Source: Mucilaginibacter sp. OK268 (GTDB lineage: Bacteria; Bacteroidota; Bacteroidia; Sphingobacteriales; Sphingobacteriaceae). From it: a stretch of 64,000 bases of DNA. Shown here in pieces: positions 16,115 through 25,106 of the stretch; within the stretch, counting starts at the first letter, position 1; each line of letters begins with the position of its first letter. The notes under the pieces are model-generated. The model worked only from the letters and a program-made list of their open reading frames with translations. It searched no databases and was not told where the DNA came from. The stretch spans positions 1-64,000 of the forward strand of contig NZ_FNJV01000008.1 of NCBI RefSeq assembly GCF_900103125.1, in the 5' to 3' direction. Made by a program: the position numbers and the translations under genes.

Positions 16115-17851
16115 ATGGCAAAAAACGTTGCAGATCAATTGGTAGAGATGCTGGCAAACGCCGGTATAAAAAGAATATATGCTGTTACCGGCGATAGCCT
16201 TAACGAAGTAAATGATGCCGTAAGACGGGAGGGAAATATACAATGGATACATGTGCGCCACGAAGAGGTTGGCGCTTACGCCGCCGGAGCCGAAGCACAA
16301 CTGAATGGCCTTGCGTGTTGCGCGGGCAGCAGTGGTCCGGGCCATGTACACCTCATTAACGGTTTGTATGATGCGCACCGGTCTGGCGCGCCGGTTATCG
16401 CCATCGCTTCAACCATAGCTACTTTTGAATTTGGTACAGATTATTTCCAGGAAACTAATACCATAAAGTTATTCGATGATTGCAGTTATTACAACCAGGT
16501 AGCCGCTACCCCCAGGCAGTTGCCACGTATGCTACAGGCGGGTATACAAAGCGCGTTGCATCAGAAAGGGGTGGCTGTAATTGGCTTGCCTGGTGATATT
16601 ACCAGTATGGATGCTGTGGAGATCAATACGTCGACCCAAAACTTTAACTCAGTGCCCGTAATCAGACCCTCAGATGCTGATCTGCAGAAACTATCAGCCT
16701 TGATCAACCAGCACCAAAAGATCACCATTTTTTGCGGTATAGGTGCGGGCGAAGCTCATGATGAAGTGGTGGCCTTATCGCAAAAACTTCATGCTACGGT
16801 AGCTTATTCTTTCCGGGCAAAAATGGATATCCAGTATGATAATCCTAACGAAGTGGGTATGACCGGGCTTTTAGGTCTGCCATCGGCCTATCATAGCATG
16901 CATGAAAGTGATCTGCTGATATTGTTAGGCACCGATTTCCCCTATACACCATTTATGCCTACTGATTGCAAAATTGTACAGGTAGATATTAAGCCGGAAC
17001 GTATTGGTCGCAGGGCTAAAATCGATGTGGGTTTATGCGGCGACGTCAAGGATACGTTAACAGCGCTGCTTCCGCTGATCAGTCAGAAACAGGATGATAG
17101 CTTTTTAAAAGCCCAGTTGAAAGTATATGCCGATGTAAAAAACAAAATGCAAACCTATGTAGACGACAGCGGCGAACAGGACAAGATCCACCCTGAATTT
17201 GTAGCCAGTGTATTGGATAAAATAGCTGCCGATGATGCCATATTTACGGTAGATACGGGCATGTCATGTGTATGGGGTTCCCGTTACATTAATGCCACAG
17301 GCAAGCGAAAAATGATAGGCTCTTTTAACCATGGCTCTATGGCTAATGCCATGCCGCAGGCCATTGGCGCGGCCCTGGCTCGCCCGGGTCAGCAGGTTAT
17401 AGCACTTTGTGGCGATGGGGGCTTATCGATGTTGCTGGGCGATCTGGCTACCATTGTTCAGTATAAGCTTCCGGTTAAGATCATCGTTTTTAACAACCGG
17501 TCTTTAGGCATGGTCAAGTTGGAAATGGAGGTTGCCGGCCTGCCCGACTGGCAAACTGATATGTATAACCCTGATTTCGCTTTAGTAGCGCAGGCTATGG
17601 GTATGAAGGGTATTAACGTTAAATATCCGCAGGATGTTCAGGAGGCAATTGCAGAGGCACTGGCTTTTGACGGCCCGGCCTTAGTTAATGTGTTTACCGA
17701 CCCGAATGCGCTGGCTATGCCACCCAAAATTGAATTTGAACAAGTGAAAGGCATGGCCGTATCGATGACCAAACTGATGCTTAACGGCCATATGGACGAA
17801 GTATTGGATACTGTAAAATCAAACTATAAACACTTAAAGGATCTGTTGTAG
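16115..17851 (+). CDS. poxB: ThDP-dependent pyruvate oxidase/dehydrogenase-like enzyme (PoxB type)
   Basis: A 578-aa enzyme similar in length and organisation to pyruvate dehydrogenase (quinone), which oxidises pyruvate to acetate and CO2 and passes electrons to quinone. The N-terminal ThDP pyrimidine domain includes YAVTGDSLNEVNDAV and the activating glutamate in HVRHEEVGAYAAGAEAQL. The central FAD/nucleotide-type domain spans about residues 190-330. The C-terminal pyrophosphate domain has the GDGGLSMLLGD...NN motif that binds Mg-ThDP. Other members of this superfamily (acetolactate synthase, oxalyl-CoA decarboxylase) are less likely given the PoxB-like start. Monocistronic. Confidence 0.85.
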   Translation: MAKNVADQLVEMLANAGIKRIYAVTGDSLNEVNDAVRREGNIQWIHVRHEEVGAYAAGAEAQLNGLACCAGSSGPGHVHLINGLYDAHRSGAPVIAIASTIATFEFGTDYFQETNTIKLFDDCSYYNQVAATPRQLPRMLQAGIQSALHQKGVAVIGLPGDITSMDAVEINTSTQNFNSVPVIRPSDADLQKLSALINQHQKITIFCGIGAGEAHDEVVALSQKLHATVAYSFRAKMDIQYDNPNEVGMTGLLGLPSAYHSMHESDLLILLGTDFPYTPFMPTDCKIVQVDIKPERIGRRAKIDVGLCGDVKDTLTALLPLISQKQDDSFLKAQLKVYADVKNKMQTYVDDSGEQDKIHPEFVASVLDKIAADDAIFTVDTGMSCVWGSRYINATGKRKMIGSFNHGSMANAMPQAIGAALARPGQQVIALCGDGGLSMLLGDLATIVQYKLPVKIIVFNNRSLGMVKLEMEVAGLPDWQTDMYNPDFALVAQAMGMKGINVKYPQDVQEAIAEALAFDGPALVNVFTDPNALAMPPKIEFEQVKGMAVSMTKLMLNGHMDEVLDTVKSNYKHLKDLL

Positions 17852-17888
17852 GCTCCTAAATAAAAACTTCGTAAGTCTAAAAAATCAT

Positions 17889-18032
17889 GTCATTGCGAGG
17901 AGGAACGACGAAGCAATCTCGTAGCTATTCTTATCTGTGAAAACACGAAGAGATTATTAATGCTGTTAATTGTTTTCCAAGCTATTAATGAGCTCCCCGC
18001 GGTCGGTTGTCCACGCTATCGCTCGCAATGAC
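17889..18032. repeat. Dispersed palindromic repeat, CATTGCGAG family, copy 2
   Basis: It begins GTCATTGCGAGG and ends CTCGCAATGAC. Its interior matches copy 1 at 6817-6954, including ATTATTAAT, TGTTAATT, ATTAATGAGCTCC and GGTCGGTTGTCCACGC. Confidence 0.85.
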
Positions 18033-18043
18033 ATAATGGGGAT

Positions 18044-18086
18044 AAAAACGAGAAAGGGCCCGTAAACCGGGCCCTTTCTCGTTTTT
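18044..18086. terminator. Strong bidirectional terminator
   Basis: Perfect 19-bp arms around a 5-base loop, with GAGAAAGGGCCCG and CGGGCCCTTTCTC at the core and A/T runs outside. It overlaps the last codon of the M1 peptidase gene and also serves transcripts coming from the PoxB-type gene. Confidence 0.93.
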
Positions 18087-20070
18087 ATTTCTTCCAAACG
18101 TTATTGTCTGGATTATAATCTGGCAGTACTTTATCTGGGTCATAAGTAACCGATTCAATTTCTTCGGTTGATGGATATTTGAATGTCCATGAAGTAAAAC
18201 GTTCCCAAATTTCAACAGGCAGTTTAATACGATCTGTTTTACCACTTTTGGTTTTCACCTCCAGGATAACCGGCATAGCCATTTTACCCAGGTTATCTAT
18301 AGTGATCATGGCTCCTTTTGAGGCATCGCCATCCACATATTTCACATCGCTAACTGCAACATCCAGGCGCCAGTCGTTCAGGAACCAGCCTCTCCAGAAC
18401 CATTGCAGGTTTTCGCCAGATGCATTTTCAATGGTACGGAAAAAGTCATCAGGTGTTGGGTGTTTAAATGCCCACCTGTTAATGTAAGTTTTAAAAGCAA
18501 AATCAAAACGCTCGGGGCCTAATATCTGTTCACGCAATAACACCAAACCGGCGCTTGGTTTTGCGTACAGCAATGTACCAGTATTTCTTTCCCTGAGGTT
18601 GGCCGGCTGGCTCATCATTGGTTCCAGTTCTGGCTTGGTGAAAAAGTCGCCGGTACGGTGCATATCAATAGCGCGGGTGCTTTTATACTCGCCATTGTTA
18701 AAATTAGCGGTTGAAAGCGTGTTGATGAAAGTGTTAAAACCTTCGTCCATCCAACCGTACATACGCTCGTTTGATCCTACGATCATTGGGAACCAGGTGT
18801 GTCCAAATTCATGATCATTTACACCCCAAAGCGCATTTTTCTTTGCTCTGTATCCGCAGAAAACAATACCAGGGTATTCCATACCGCCTACTATGCCGGC
18901 AACAGCGGTTGCGGCAGGATAAGGGAATTCAAACCATTTGGCGGAGTTATATTCAATTGACTTTTTTACATATTCTGTGGAGCGGCCCCAGGCATCGTTA
19001 CCATCGCTTTCAATTGGGTAGGCTGAAATAGCTAATGATTTTTTACCACTTGGCAAATCCATTTTGGCGGCATCTATAATAAATGCAGCTGATGAAGCCC
19101 ATGAAGCATCACGCGCGTTCTTTATTTTAAAGTGCCAGGTGAGTTCTGTTTTACCTGCCGGGCGCGATTTAGGATCTTTAACTTCATCTGCAGTACGGAT
19201 CACTACCGTTTTTTCGCTTTGAGCGGCTTCGGCCCAACGTTTTTGTTGTTCCGCGGTATATACTTCCTGTGGGTTTTGCAGTTCGCCGGAGGCTACTACG
19301 ATGTGATTGGCCGGAGCGGTGATGCTCAGGTCAAAATCGCCATACTCCAGGTAAAATTCACCCGGGCCTGTATATGGTAGGGTGTTCCATCCCATTACAT
19401 CATCATATACGCACATGCGTGGGTACCATTGGGCAATAGTATAAATCCTGCCATTTTTGGTATCCTGGTAACCCATACGATCCGACCCATAATTCGGCGG
19501 AACAAATGAGTACTCGATTTTAAGTTTAACCTGTCCGCCATTGGCTGTTACCTCTTTAGGTAAAAAAACCTGCATGCGGGTATCACTGATCAAAAATTTA
19601 GCTTCGGCAAATTCACCTTTACCAATAGCATATTTTACTGATTTTATTTTGTAACCGGCATCAAATGCTTCGCCACGGCCCCAGTTGCGGCTACCTGTTG
19701 GCGGTACAATAGCCGTTCCGCGTGAATCTAATTTAAACAGGTTTTGGTCAAGCTGCATCCATAAGAACCCCAGGCTCTGCGGGCTATTATTGGTATAAGT
19801 TAAAACCTCAGAACCGGTGATCTCATTGGTTTGATCATTCAGTTTTGCAGCCAATTGATAATCGGCCCGGTTTTGCCAGTATTTAGGTCCTGGTTCGCCG
19901 CTTGCGGCACGGTATTCTGTACCATTTTTGGTATAAAAGCCAGGCCCGAAAGTTTCATGGTAATTGTAATCAGAAGCAGGCGCGTTAGTTGAAGCGGCCT
20001 GCTGAGCATCACTTACACTAACCGCCAACATAAAGGCCATGCTGAAACCGGCCATCAGTTTTAAATTCAT
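18085..20070 (-). CDS. M1-family metallopeptidase, exported
   Basis: A 661-aa zinc aminopeptidase-like protein with a signal peptide (MNLKLMAGFSMAFMLAVSVS then DA), so periplasmic or surface. The N-terminal beta domain spans residues 40-280. The gluzincin catalytic domain has GGMEYPG for substrate binding and the zinc motif HEFGH (His420, Glu421, His424), with the third ligand Glu443 in GWMDEGF (HEXXH-18-E). A C-terminal beta domain follows. Relatives in Bacteroidota cleave N-terminal residues from peptides; specificity is unknown. An inverted GTATAC pair (20088-20104) lies just before the start and may be an operator. Confidence 0.93.
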   Translation of the reverse strand: MNLKLMAGFSMAFMLAVSVSDAQQAASTNAPASDYNYHETFGPGFYTKNGTEYRAASGEPGPKYWQNRADYQLAAKLNDQTNEITGSEVLTYTNNSPQSLGFLWMQLDQNLFKLDSRGTAIVPPTGSRNWGRGEAFDAGYKIKSVKYAIGKGEFAEAKFLISDTRMQVFLPKEVTANGGQVKLKIEYSFVPPNYGSDRMGYQDTKNGRIYTIAQWYPRMCVYDDVMGWNTLPYTGPGEFYLEYGDFDLSITAPANHIVVASGELQNPQEVYTAEQQKRWAEAAQSEKTVVIRTADEVKDPKSRPAGKTELTWHFKIKNARDASWASSAAFIIDAAKMDLPSGKKSLAISAYPIESDGNDAWGRSTEYVKKSIEYNSAKWFEFPYPAATAVAGIVGGMEYPGIVFCGYRAKKNALWGVNDHEFGHTWFPMIVGSNERMYGWMDEGFNTFINTLSTANFNNGEYKSTRAIDMHRTGDFFTKPELEPMMSQPANLRERNTGTLLYAKPSAGLVLLREQILGPERFDFAFKTYINRWAFKHPTPDDFFRTIENASGENLQWFWRGWFLNDWRLDVAVSDVKYVDGDASKGAMITIDNLGKMAMPVILEVKTKSGKTDRIKLPVEIWERFTSWTFKYPSTEEIESVTYDPDKVLPDYNPDNNVWKK

Positions 20071-20249
20071 TTCAATATTTTTTGTATGTATACAGCAAGT
20101 ATACTACAAAAAAACGTTTTTGGATGTTCGGGTAAAACGATTGTTACCATAAAATTAAATTATTCCTCATCAAACACGAAAACCTATAAATCAGGTAGAT
20201 ATACGAGATTTACAGGCTTCAAACTAAAAAATATGGAGATATCCCGACC

Positions 20250-20600
20250 CTACTTGTTTAAAAAGTGGGATTGGTAAACTTTTTCATCAAAACCAAAAAA
20301 CAAAAAGTCTCCATCTTCAATAACCGGTCTTTTGATCATGCTGGTTTTTTGTTGTAATAGCGTAAGCGCGTCGGCATTTGTTTTTACACTTTCTTTTACC
20401 TGCGGATCAAGTTGTTTCCAGGTAAGGCCTTGTTTATTCAGGAATTTTTCGTACCCCGCTTTACTATCCCACTCCTGTAGTTTCTCGGTACTTACCCCAA
20501 GCTTTTTGAAATCCTGGAAATTATAATCTACCTTATTTTCTTTTAACCAGTCAAGCGCTTTCTTAACTGTGTTGCAATTGGTTATTCCGTAAACTTTCAT
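20250..20600 (-). CDS. ArsC/Spx-family thioredoxin-fold protein (YffB-like)
   Basis: A 116-aa protein of the arsenate reductase/Spx family. A single active-site-like cysteine is near the N-terminus (YGITNCNTVKKALDWL, Cys9), and IKRPVIEDGDFLFFGF is the usual C-terminal signature. The sequence suits the YffB/Spx-like branch of small reductases rather than true arsenic resistance, and no ars genes are nearby. Cytoplasmic. It is transcribed in the same direction as the outer-membrane gene upstream (20663-23110), 62 bp away. Confidence 0.87.
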   Translation of the reverse strand: MKVYGITNCNTVKKALDWLKENKVDYNFQDFKKLGVSTEKLQEWDSKAGYEKFLNKQGLTWKQLDPQVKESVKTNADALTLLQQKTSMIKRPVIEDGDFLFFGFDEKVYQSHFLNK

Positions 20601-20662
20601 GGGGCTAATTTATTCTTTTTGTGCCGAAAGTATGTCAGGTGTTTTTAATCTAATACGCAATC

Positions 20663-23110
20663 TTATTGACTGGCGCCACTGCTTTTACCGCCACCTTTGG
20701 TATCATCGTTATTGATACTGCGCTGGTTCTTTTTAATATCGCTATTAAGCTTGCCAAATTTATAATTAAGCCTGATAGCAAAATGGCGATATGGGTTTTC
20801 CCTGCTGATGGTTTGAGAAAAATCGGGCGTATTGGTAGTGTTGGTAAATGCCCTGTATTTACTGTATGGGTTATTAGCCACAAGGGTTACCGTAAATTTT
20901 TTATTGAAAAGATCCTTGGCAACGGTGTATGAGTTATAAATAAAATTGCTTGATTTACCTTGCAGGGTTACATCACCGCTAAAGAAACCGGCATTATAAC
21001 CTAACCTGTAAGTATCACCTAATTTATAGGTAAAGCTGGCAAATGCATTACCAATGTAACCGCCGTTTTTAAAGAACTCACTGTTATAGATACCTTTTAG
21101 CCAAACATGTGAAACTTGTCCGTTTAAGCTGACCGTAAAGGGCTTGGTGATAGAAAAATTGGTGTTAACATTGAAACCCAGTGTACGGTTGCTGCCCAAA
21201 TTTTGGTAGGTAGTATAGGTTACCGTATCACGCAAACTGCTTATAGTTTGGATGGAGTTATTGGAGAACGCATAACTTAAGCCCACCGTAACGGAGGCCT
21301 TTTTAAAATTGCTGTAAGTAAGCTCAAAGGTGTTGTTAAGCTCGGGGCGCAGATCAGGGTTACCGGTGCTGATGAATTTAGGATTTGAATTATCAACAAA
21401 AGGATTAAGCTGGTATATACCCGGGCGCTGTATACGCTGCGTAAAACCGAAATTAATGCTGCTGCTGTTGAGGCTGCGTTGTATAGATATGGATGGTATC
21501 AAATTGTTATATCCCTTATCAAGTGGTGTGCCTATAAAATCGGCCGTGACTTGGGTATGCTCAATACGTAAACCGGCTTTGGCTGTCCACTTACTTAGTT
21601 TTAACTGGTAGGAGTTGTAAAAACTGGTCACATCCTGGTGATAGTCAAATGTGCTGGTTTGCCCGGTGTTAACCACATATTGGTTTGTAGCAGGATCAAG
21701 GTCTTCACGCCCAAAATCACTGAAGTTATTCCGCAGGATGGCTTTGGCTCCGGCTTCGATATTTAGTTTTTTAAGCGGATATACATAGTCCAACTGAATA
21801 GTATGTTCGCGGTTACCGGCATTATTACGCTGTCTGAAATCGGGATTGTTCACATCATCATAATTAAACCTGTCGGTAAATGCGTTCGAACTCGTCTGGT
21901 CGCTTGGCGAATAGCTGTATTTATATGATAAGGTTAACAATTCATCTTTGTGGTTTTTAAAGTTCCGCTGGTAATTGATGGCTATATCGGCCCCTTTATC
22001 TTTACTATTACTGGTAGTGGCGTTGCGGTAGGTCTCATCAAGTGTTCCCACATTGTTTAACCGGTTTGATTGCAGGGAGCCCATTTGATCAAAGTGCCCC
22101 TGAAAGATCTCGAATGAACCTGTGATCAGGTCAAGGCTATCAATCTCATAACTTAGTTCGGCATTAGCATATTTGTATTTACCGCTAAAGGTATTGGTAC
22201 CATCCTGATTTAATATACTTGATATTGATTTATTTAAAAATTGTGTCTGCACGTTGTGCGTTGCCCCGGTTACTTCTTTTTGGGTACCAAAACCCGCGTA
22301 ACCAGAAAGACCAAATTTACCCTGTTTTACGGTAGCGTTCAGGTTGTATCCGGGGCCCCAAACGGTGTTATAACGCATGTTGATGCTGCCGTTATAACCC
22401 TGGTCGGCGTTTTTCTTGGTAATAATATTAATAATACCGGTTAAACCTTCCGCATCATATTTAGCAGGTGGCGTAGTGATCACTTCAATCTTTTCGATAT
22501 TGGTGGCCGGCATTGATTTCAATACATCAGATGGACTTTTGGCCATCAATGCCGATTCTTTTCCGTTGATCAGGATCTTATAATTACCGCTCCCTTTGAG
22601 CCTGATTTTATCATCTCCATCTACGGATAAAAGCGGCACTTTACGCATCATATCCAATGCAGATACCGCTTTACTTTCAGGATCGGCGGTTACGTCGTAA
22701 GTAAGGCGGTCAACTTCCTGCTTCAGGGTTGGTCGTACAGCTGTTATGGTAACTTCTTTTAATTCTTTATTGGAAGGAGCCAATAAAATTTTACCTGCAT
22801 TAAATTCATTACCGGTAAGCTTTACAGGCAAAACTTTGGTAGCATATCCAATAAAAGCAACAACCAGCTGGTAAGTTTTACCATCCGGAGCTTTTAACTC
22901 AAAACTTCCGTCGTCTTTGGCAAGGGTACTTTTTACGGGTGTATGGGTAATTGCATCCTGTAGCGCTACAGTAACATAGCCTAAGGGTTTATTTAGTGCC
23001 GAATCAATTACTGAGCCCTTTACAGTTATATTTGTTGGCGAGTTTTGTGTCTGGGCAAAACAAATCGCCGAAATGTAACAGGAAAGCAGGGTTAGTAAAA
23101 ATTGTTTCAT
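20663..23110 (-). CDS. Outer-membrane beta-barrel protein, TonB-receptor-like
   Basis: An 815-aa protein with a signal peptide (MKQFLLTLLSCYISAICFAQ). A carboxypeptidase-regulatory-like Ig domain (about 28-110, GSVIDSALNKPLGYVTVAL) is followed by a plug-like domain (about 120-225, ending EKIEVITTPPAKYDAEGLTGIINIITKK). A long beta-barrel of the outer-membrane beta-barrel family follows. It ends in a polar Lys/Asn/Gly/Ser-rich tail rather than the usual terminal aromatic residue. There is no SusD partner, so it is not a classical SusC. The cargo is unknown. GTTAAAATTTGTTAAA, also a 10-base-phased word, lies upstream near 23170-23190 on the minus strand. Confidence 0.88.
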   Translation of the reverse strand: MKQFLLTLLSCYISAICFAQTQNSPTNITVKGSVIDSALNKPLGYVTVALQDAITHTPVKSTLAKDDGSFELKAPDGKTYQLVVAFIGYATKVLPVKLTGNEFNAGKILLAPSNKELKEVTITAVRPTLKQEVDRLTYDVTADPESKAVSALDMMRKVPLLSVDGDDKIRLKGSGNYKILINGKESALMAKSPSDVLKSMPATNIEKIEVITTPPAKYDAEGLTGIINIITKKNADQGYNGSINMRYNTVWGPGYNLNATVKQGKFGLSGYAGFGTQKEVTGATHNVQTQFLNKSISSILNQDGTNTFSGKYKYANAELSYEIDSLDLITGSFEIFQGHFDQMGSLQSNRLNNVGTLDETYRNATTSNSKDKGADIAINYQRNFKNHKDELLTLSYKYSYSPSDQTSSNAFTDRFNYDDVNNPDFRQRNNAGNREHTIQLDYVYPLKKLNIEAGAKAILRNNFSDFGREDLDPATNQYVVNTGQTSTFDYHQDVTSFYNSYQLKLSKWTAKAGLRIEHTQVTADFIGTPLDKGYNNLIPSISIQRSLNSSSINFGFTQRIQRPGIYQLNPFVDNSNPKFISTGNPDLRPELNNTFELTYSNFKKASVTVGLSYAFSNNSIQTISSLRDTVTYTTYQNLGSNRTLGFNVNTNFSITKPFTVSLNGQVSHVWLKGIYNSEFFKNGGYIGNAFASFTYKLGDTYRLGYNAGFFSGDVTLQGKSSNFIYNSYTVAKDLFNKKFTVTLVANNPYSKYRAFTNTTNTPDFSQTISRENPYRHFAIRLNYKFGKLNSDIKKNQRSINNDDTKGGGKSSGASQ

Positions 23111-23219
23111 AAGGATTTAGTGATAAGACGCCGCAAGCTATCCAACTGTTGCATACGACAAAAATTATTTAACAAATTTTAACTAAGCAATTAGTTTACG
23201 ATTGAAACGGCAAGTCGAG

Positions 23220-23780
23220 TTATTTATTATACCGGGTCATAGTTAATTCGGTACCGATGGTAGCGAAACCTTTGATCATTTCGATCGAACGGTCGATAAG
23301 AGCCGGGAGCTCTGGTTTTTCATCCTCATCAAAACCGCTTAATACATAATCAACCTGCCGGCCTTTGGGGTAATTATCGCCTACTCCAAACCGGAGGCGG
23401 GCGTAGTTATTATGGCTAAGTGTTGTTTCAATGTGTTTTAAGCCATTATGACCTGCAGCACTACCTTTAGGTTTTAACCTCAGGGTGCCCAAGGGAAGAG
23501 CAATATCATCAACCAGTACCAATACGTTTTCAATGGGTATTTTCAACTCCTTCATCCAGTGATTCATGGCCTTACCACTTAAATTCATGTAAGTTGTTGG
23601 TTTAATAAGATGCAGTGTACGCCCCTTAAATGATACTTCGCTGTAATAAGCCAGGCGCATGTGGTAAAACTTTGCGCCTTCCTGCTTGGCTAATTCATCC
23701 AGTATCATAAACCCTATATTATGCCGGGTATCGGCATATTCAGGTCCTATATTTCCTAAACCAACTATCAGATATTTCAT
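23220..23780 (-). CDS. pth: Peptidyl-tRNA hydrolase
   Basis: Releases tRNA from prematurely dropped peptidyl-tRNA. The family start MKYLIVGLGNIGPEYADTRH places the ATG at 23778-23780; an upstream extension of 10 residues is not supported. The catalytic His lies in DTRHNIGF, with the conserved NxMxxSG-like YMNLSGKAM, the active-site aspartate region LVDDIALPLG, and GSAAGHNGLKHI. An exact -7 box TATCTTTG (23790-23797, minus strand) lies 9 bases before the start. It belongs to the common prs-rplY-pth cluster, here separated from rplY by the four-helix-bundle cassette. Confidence 0.95.
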   Translation of the reverse strand: MKYLIVGLGNIGPEYADTRHNIGFMILDELAKQEGAKFYHMRLAYYSEVSFKGRTLHLIKPTTYMNLSGKAMNHWMKELKIPIENVLVLVDDIALPLGTLRLKPKGSAAGHNGLKHIETTLSHNNYARLRFGVGDNYPKGRQVDYVLSGFDEDEKPELPALIDRSIEMIKGFATIGTELTMTRYNK

Positions 23781-23805
23781 TTTGCGGAGCAAAGATAGGA
23801 TTCTG

Positions 23806-24338
23806 GACAAAAGATAAAGGACTTTGGGACAAAGGATTTTTTAGCAAAGGACCGGGACCTTGGTAAAAGAACGTTGAGATAGAAGACTATTGTGAAATTG
23901 TATATGCAAAGGATGCTATCTGCTTTTGTAAGGCTTGAACCTTGGCAAGCAAGCTCTGGTAATCAACATTTATAGCTAAACCACATTGTTCAGCAATGAT
24001 TAATTGAGTTTCCAGCTCAAATGCTGAGCCGAGGCTCATTGATAAGAAATGACTAAAATCCTTCTCTGACTTTCTTGAAGAACCTTCAGCAATATTTGAA
24101 GGAATTGAAACAGCAGCACGATAAAGCTGACTTGATATTCCAAACCGGTGTTCTGTAGAGAGCTTTTGTGTAAGTAAATAAACATCTTTTGATAATTCCA
24201 CAGAATCAATCTAGATCCGAAGCTGTCTGAAATTATGTTTTAGCATATCTTAATTATTTCACTCTAAGATATTCTTTATCTTTTATCCTCCAATGTTTTA
24301 AAAAAAGTCCTTTGTCTTTTCGTCCTTCATCTTTTGTC
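23806..24338. mobile_element. Four-helix-bundle cassette bounded by imperfect inverted repeats
   Basis: The left arm (23806-23842, GACAAAAGATAAAGGAC then GACAAAGGA) and right arm (24300-24338, its near reverse complement) enclose the broken four-helix-bundle gene. The unit interrupts the prs-rplY-pth order. No transposase is encoded and no target duplication was established, so mobility is inferred from the arms and the context only. Confidence 0.5.
23887..24246 (-). pseudogene. Four-helix-bundle (S23/IVP-like) protein gene, interrupted by amber codon
   Basis: The gene should begin at the ATG at 24244-24246 and read MLKHNFRQLRI, then an in-frame TAG (24211-24213), then IDSVELSKDVYLLTQKL. Family members typically have a tryptophan at this point (LKIW), so TGG to TAG is the simplest explanation. 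The rest is intact and typical: QLYRAAVSIPSNIAEGSSRK, then helices to residue 119 of the restored frame. A downstream GTG at 24199-24201 could give a 104-aa truncated product. Such proteins form pentameric four-helix bundles related to Avd; their function is unclear. Confidence 0.8.
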
Positions 24339-24340
24339 AA

Positions 24341-24377
24341 AAAAAAAGCGCCGAACTAATGTCCGACGCTTTTTTTT
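24341..24377 (-). terminator. rplY terminator
   Basis: An A-run, GCGCCGA, a short loop, TCCGACGC and a T-run form an imperfect stem with one mismatch, directly downstream of rplY on the minus strand and followed by a T-tract. Confidence 0.75.
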
Positions 24378-24390
24378 AAATCAGGGCAAA

Positions 24391-24975
24391 TTATTTTTTA
24401 CCTGAAGCAGCTTCCTGCTCTGCCTGACGTAATGCACGTGAAGTAGTTACAGATACGATAGTATCTTCCTGAGCATTGGTGATAGTAAGGTTCGGCAATT
24501 TAATTTCCGCAACTTTTACTGATTTACCAACTTCAAGAGCTTCAATGCTTACTTCGATAGCATCTAAATGATCTTTAGGTAATGCTTTGATGCGCAGTTT
24601 CCTTAGTTTCTGAACTAATTTACCACCCACTTTAACACCTGGAGAAGTACCGGTTAATTTAACAGGGATCTCGATAGTGATTGGCTTTTTCTCGTCAAGC
24701 AATAAAAAGTCAACGTGGATAATTTGTTCAGTTAAAGGGTGAAACTGAATATCTTTAATAATAGCTTGTGATTTAACACCAGCAATTTCAAGATCGATGA
24801 AATGAACAACCGGAGTATAAACAACGGTTCTCAAATCAGCTGCGGACACTGCAAAGTGGGATTGTGTTGGCCCACCGTAAAGTACTGCAGGCACTAAGCC
24901 TTGGTAACGCAGTTCTTTAGCGTCTCTTTTCCCTACGTTCTCTCTTGGAGAACCGCTAATAGCAATTGATTTCAT
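24391..24975 (-). CDS. rplY: 50S ribosomal protein L25/general stress protein Ctc
   Basis: A 194-aa long-form L25. The N-terminal 5S rRNA-binding domain (about 1-90) has the signature GKRDAKELRYQGLVPAVLYG. The C-terminal TL5/Ctc domain (about 95-185) includes EIPVKLTGTSPGVKVGGKL, and a short Ala/Lys tail ends the protein. It binds 5S rRNA in the large subunit. It follows prs on the same strand after a 131-bp gap holding a word-type inverted repeat, and has its own terminator. Confidence 0.95.
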   Translation of the reverse strand: MKSIAISGSPRENVGKRDAKELRYQGLVPAVLYGGPTQSHFAVSAADLRTVVYTPVVHFIDLEIAGVKSQAIIKDIQFHPLTEQIIHVDFLLLDEKKPITIEIPVKLTGTSPGVKVGGKLVQKLRKLRIKALPKDHLDAIEVSIEALEVGKSVKVAEIKLPNLTITNAQEDTIVSVTTSRALRQAEQEAASGKK

Positions 24976-24999
24976 TATTTGTATTTATTTATTTGTTAA

Positions 25000-25095
25000 G
25001 TTCATGGTTCATAGATCATTGTTCATGGTATCTAATCCGCACAAATGTTTTTATTCTATTCAAAATTCATGCTTCCGGCGATGAACCATGAACTA
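25000..25095. repeat. Word-type imperfect inverted repeat (GTTCATGG words)
   Basis: GTTCATGGTTCATAGATCATTGTTCATGG on the left is loosely complementary to GATGAACCATGAAC on the right, between rplY and prs. The same word style reappears inside ispG at 11383-11408. Confidence 0.6.
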
Positions 25096-25106
25096 TAAGC
25101 TTTCTA

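Noticed and set aside
20086..20277. 63-aa plus-strand frame between the M1 peptidase and the ArsC-like gene
   Set aside because: Low complexity, overlaps the end of the ArsC-like gene, and has no recognisable features.
20250..20600. Arsenate reductase for arsenic resistance
   Set aside because: The protein is in the wider ArsC/Spx family, but no arsR, arsB or acr3 gene is near; resistance is not supported.
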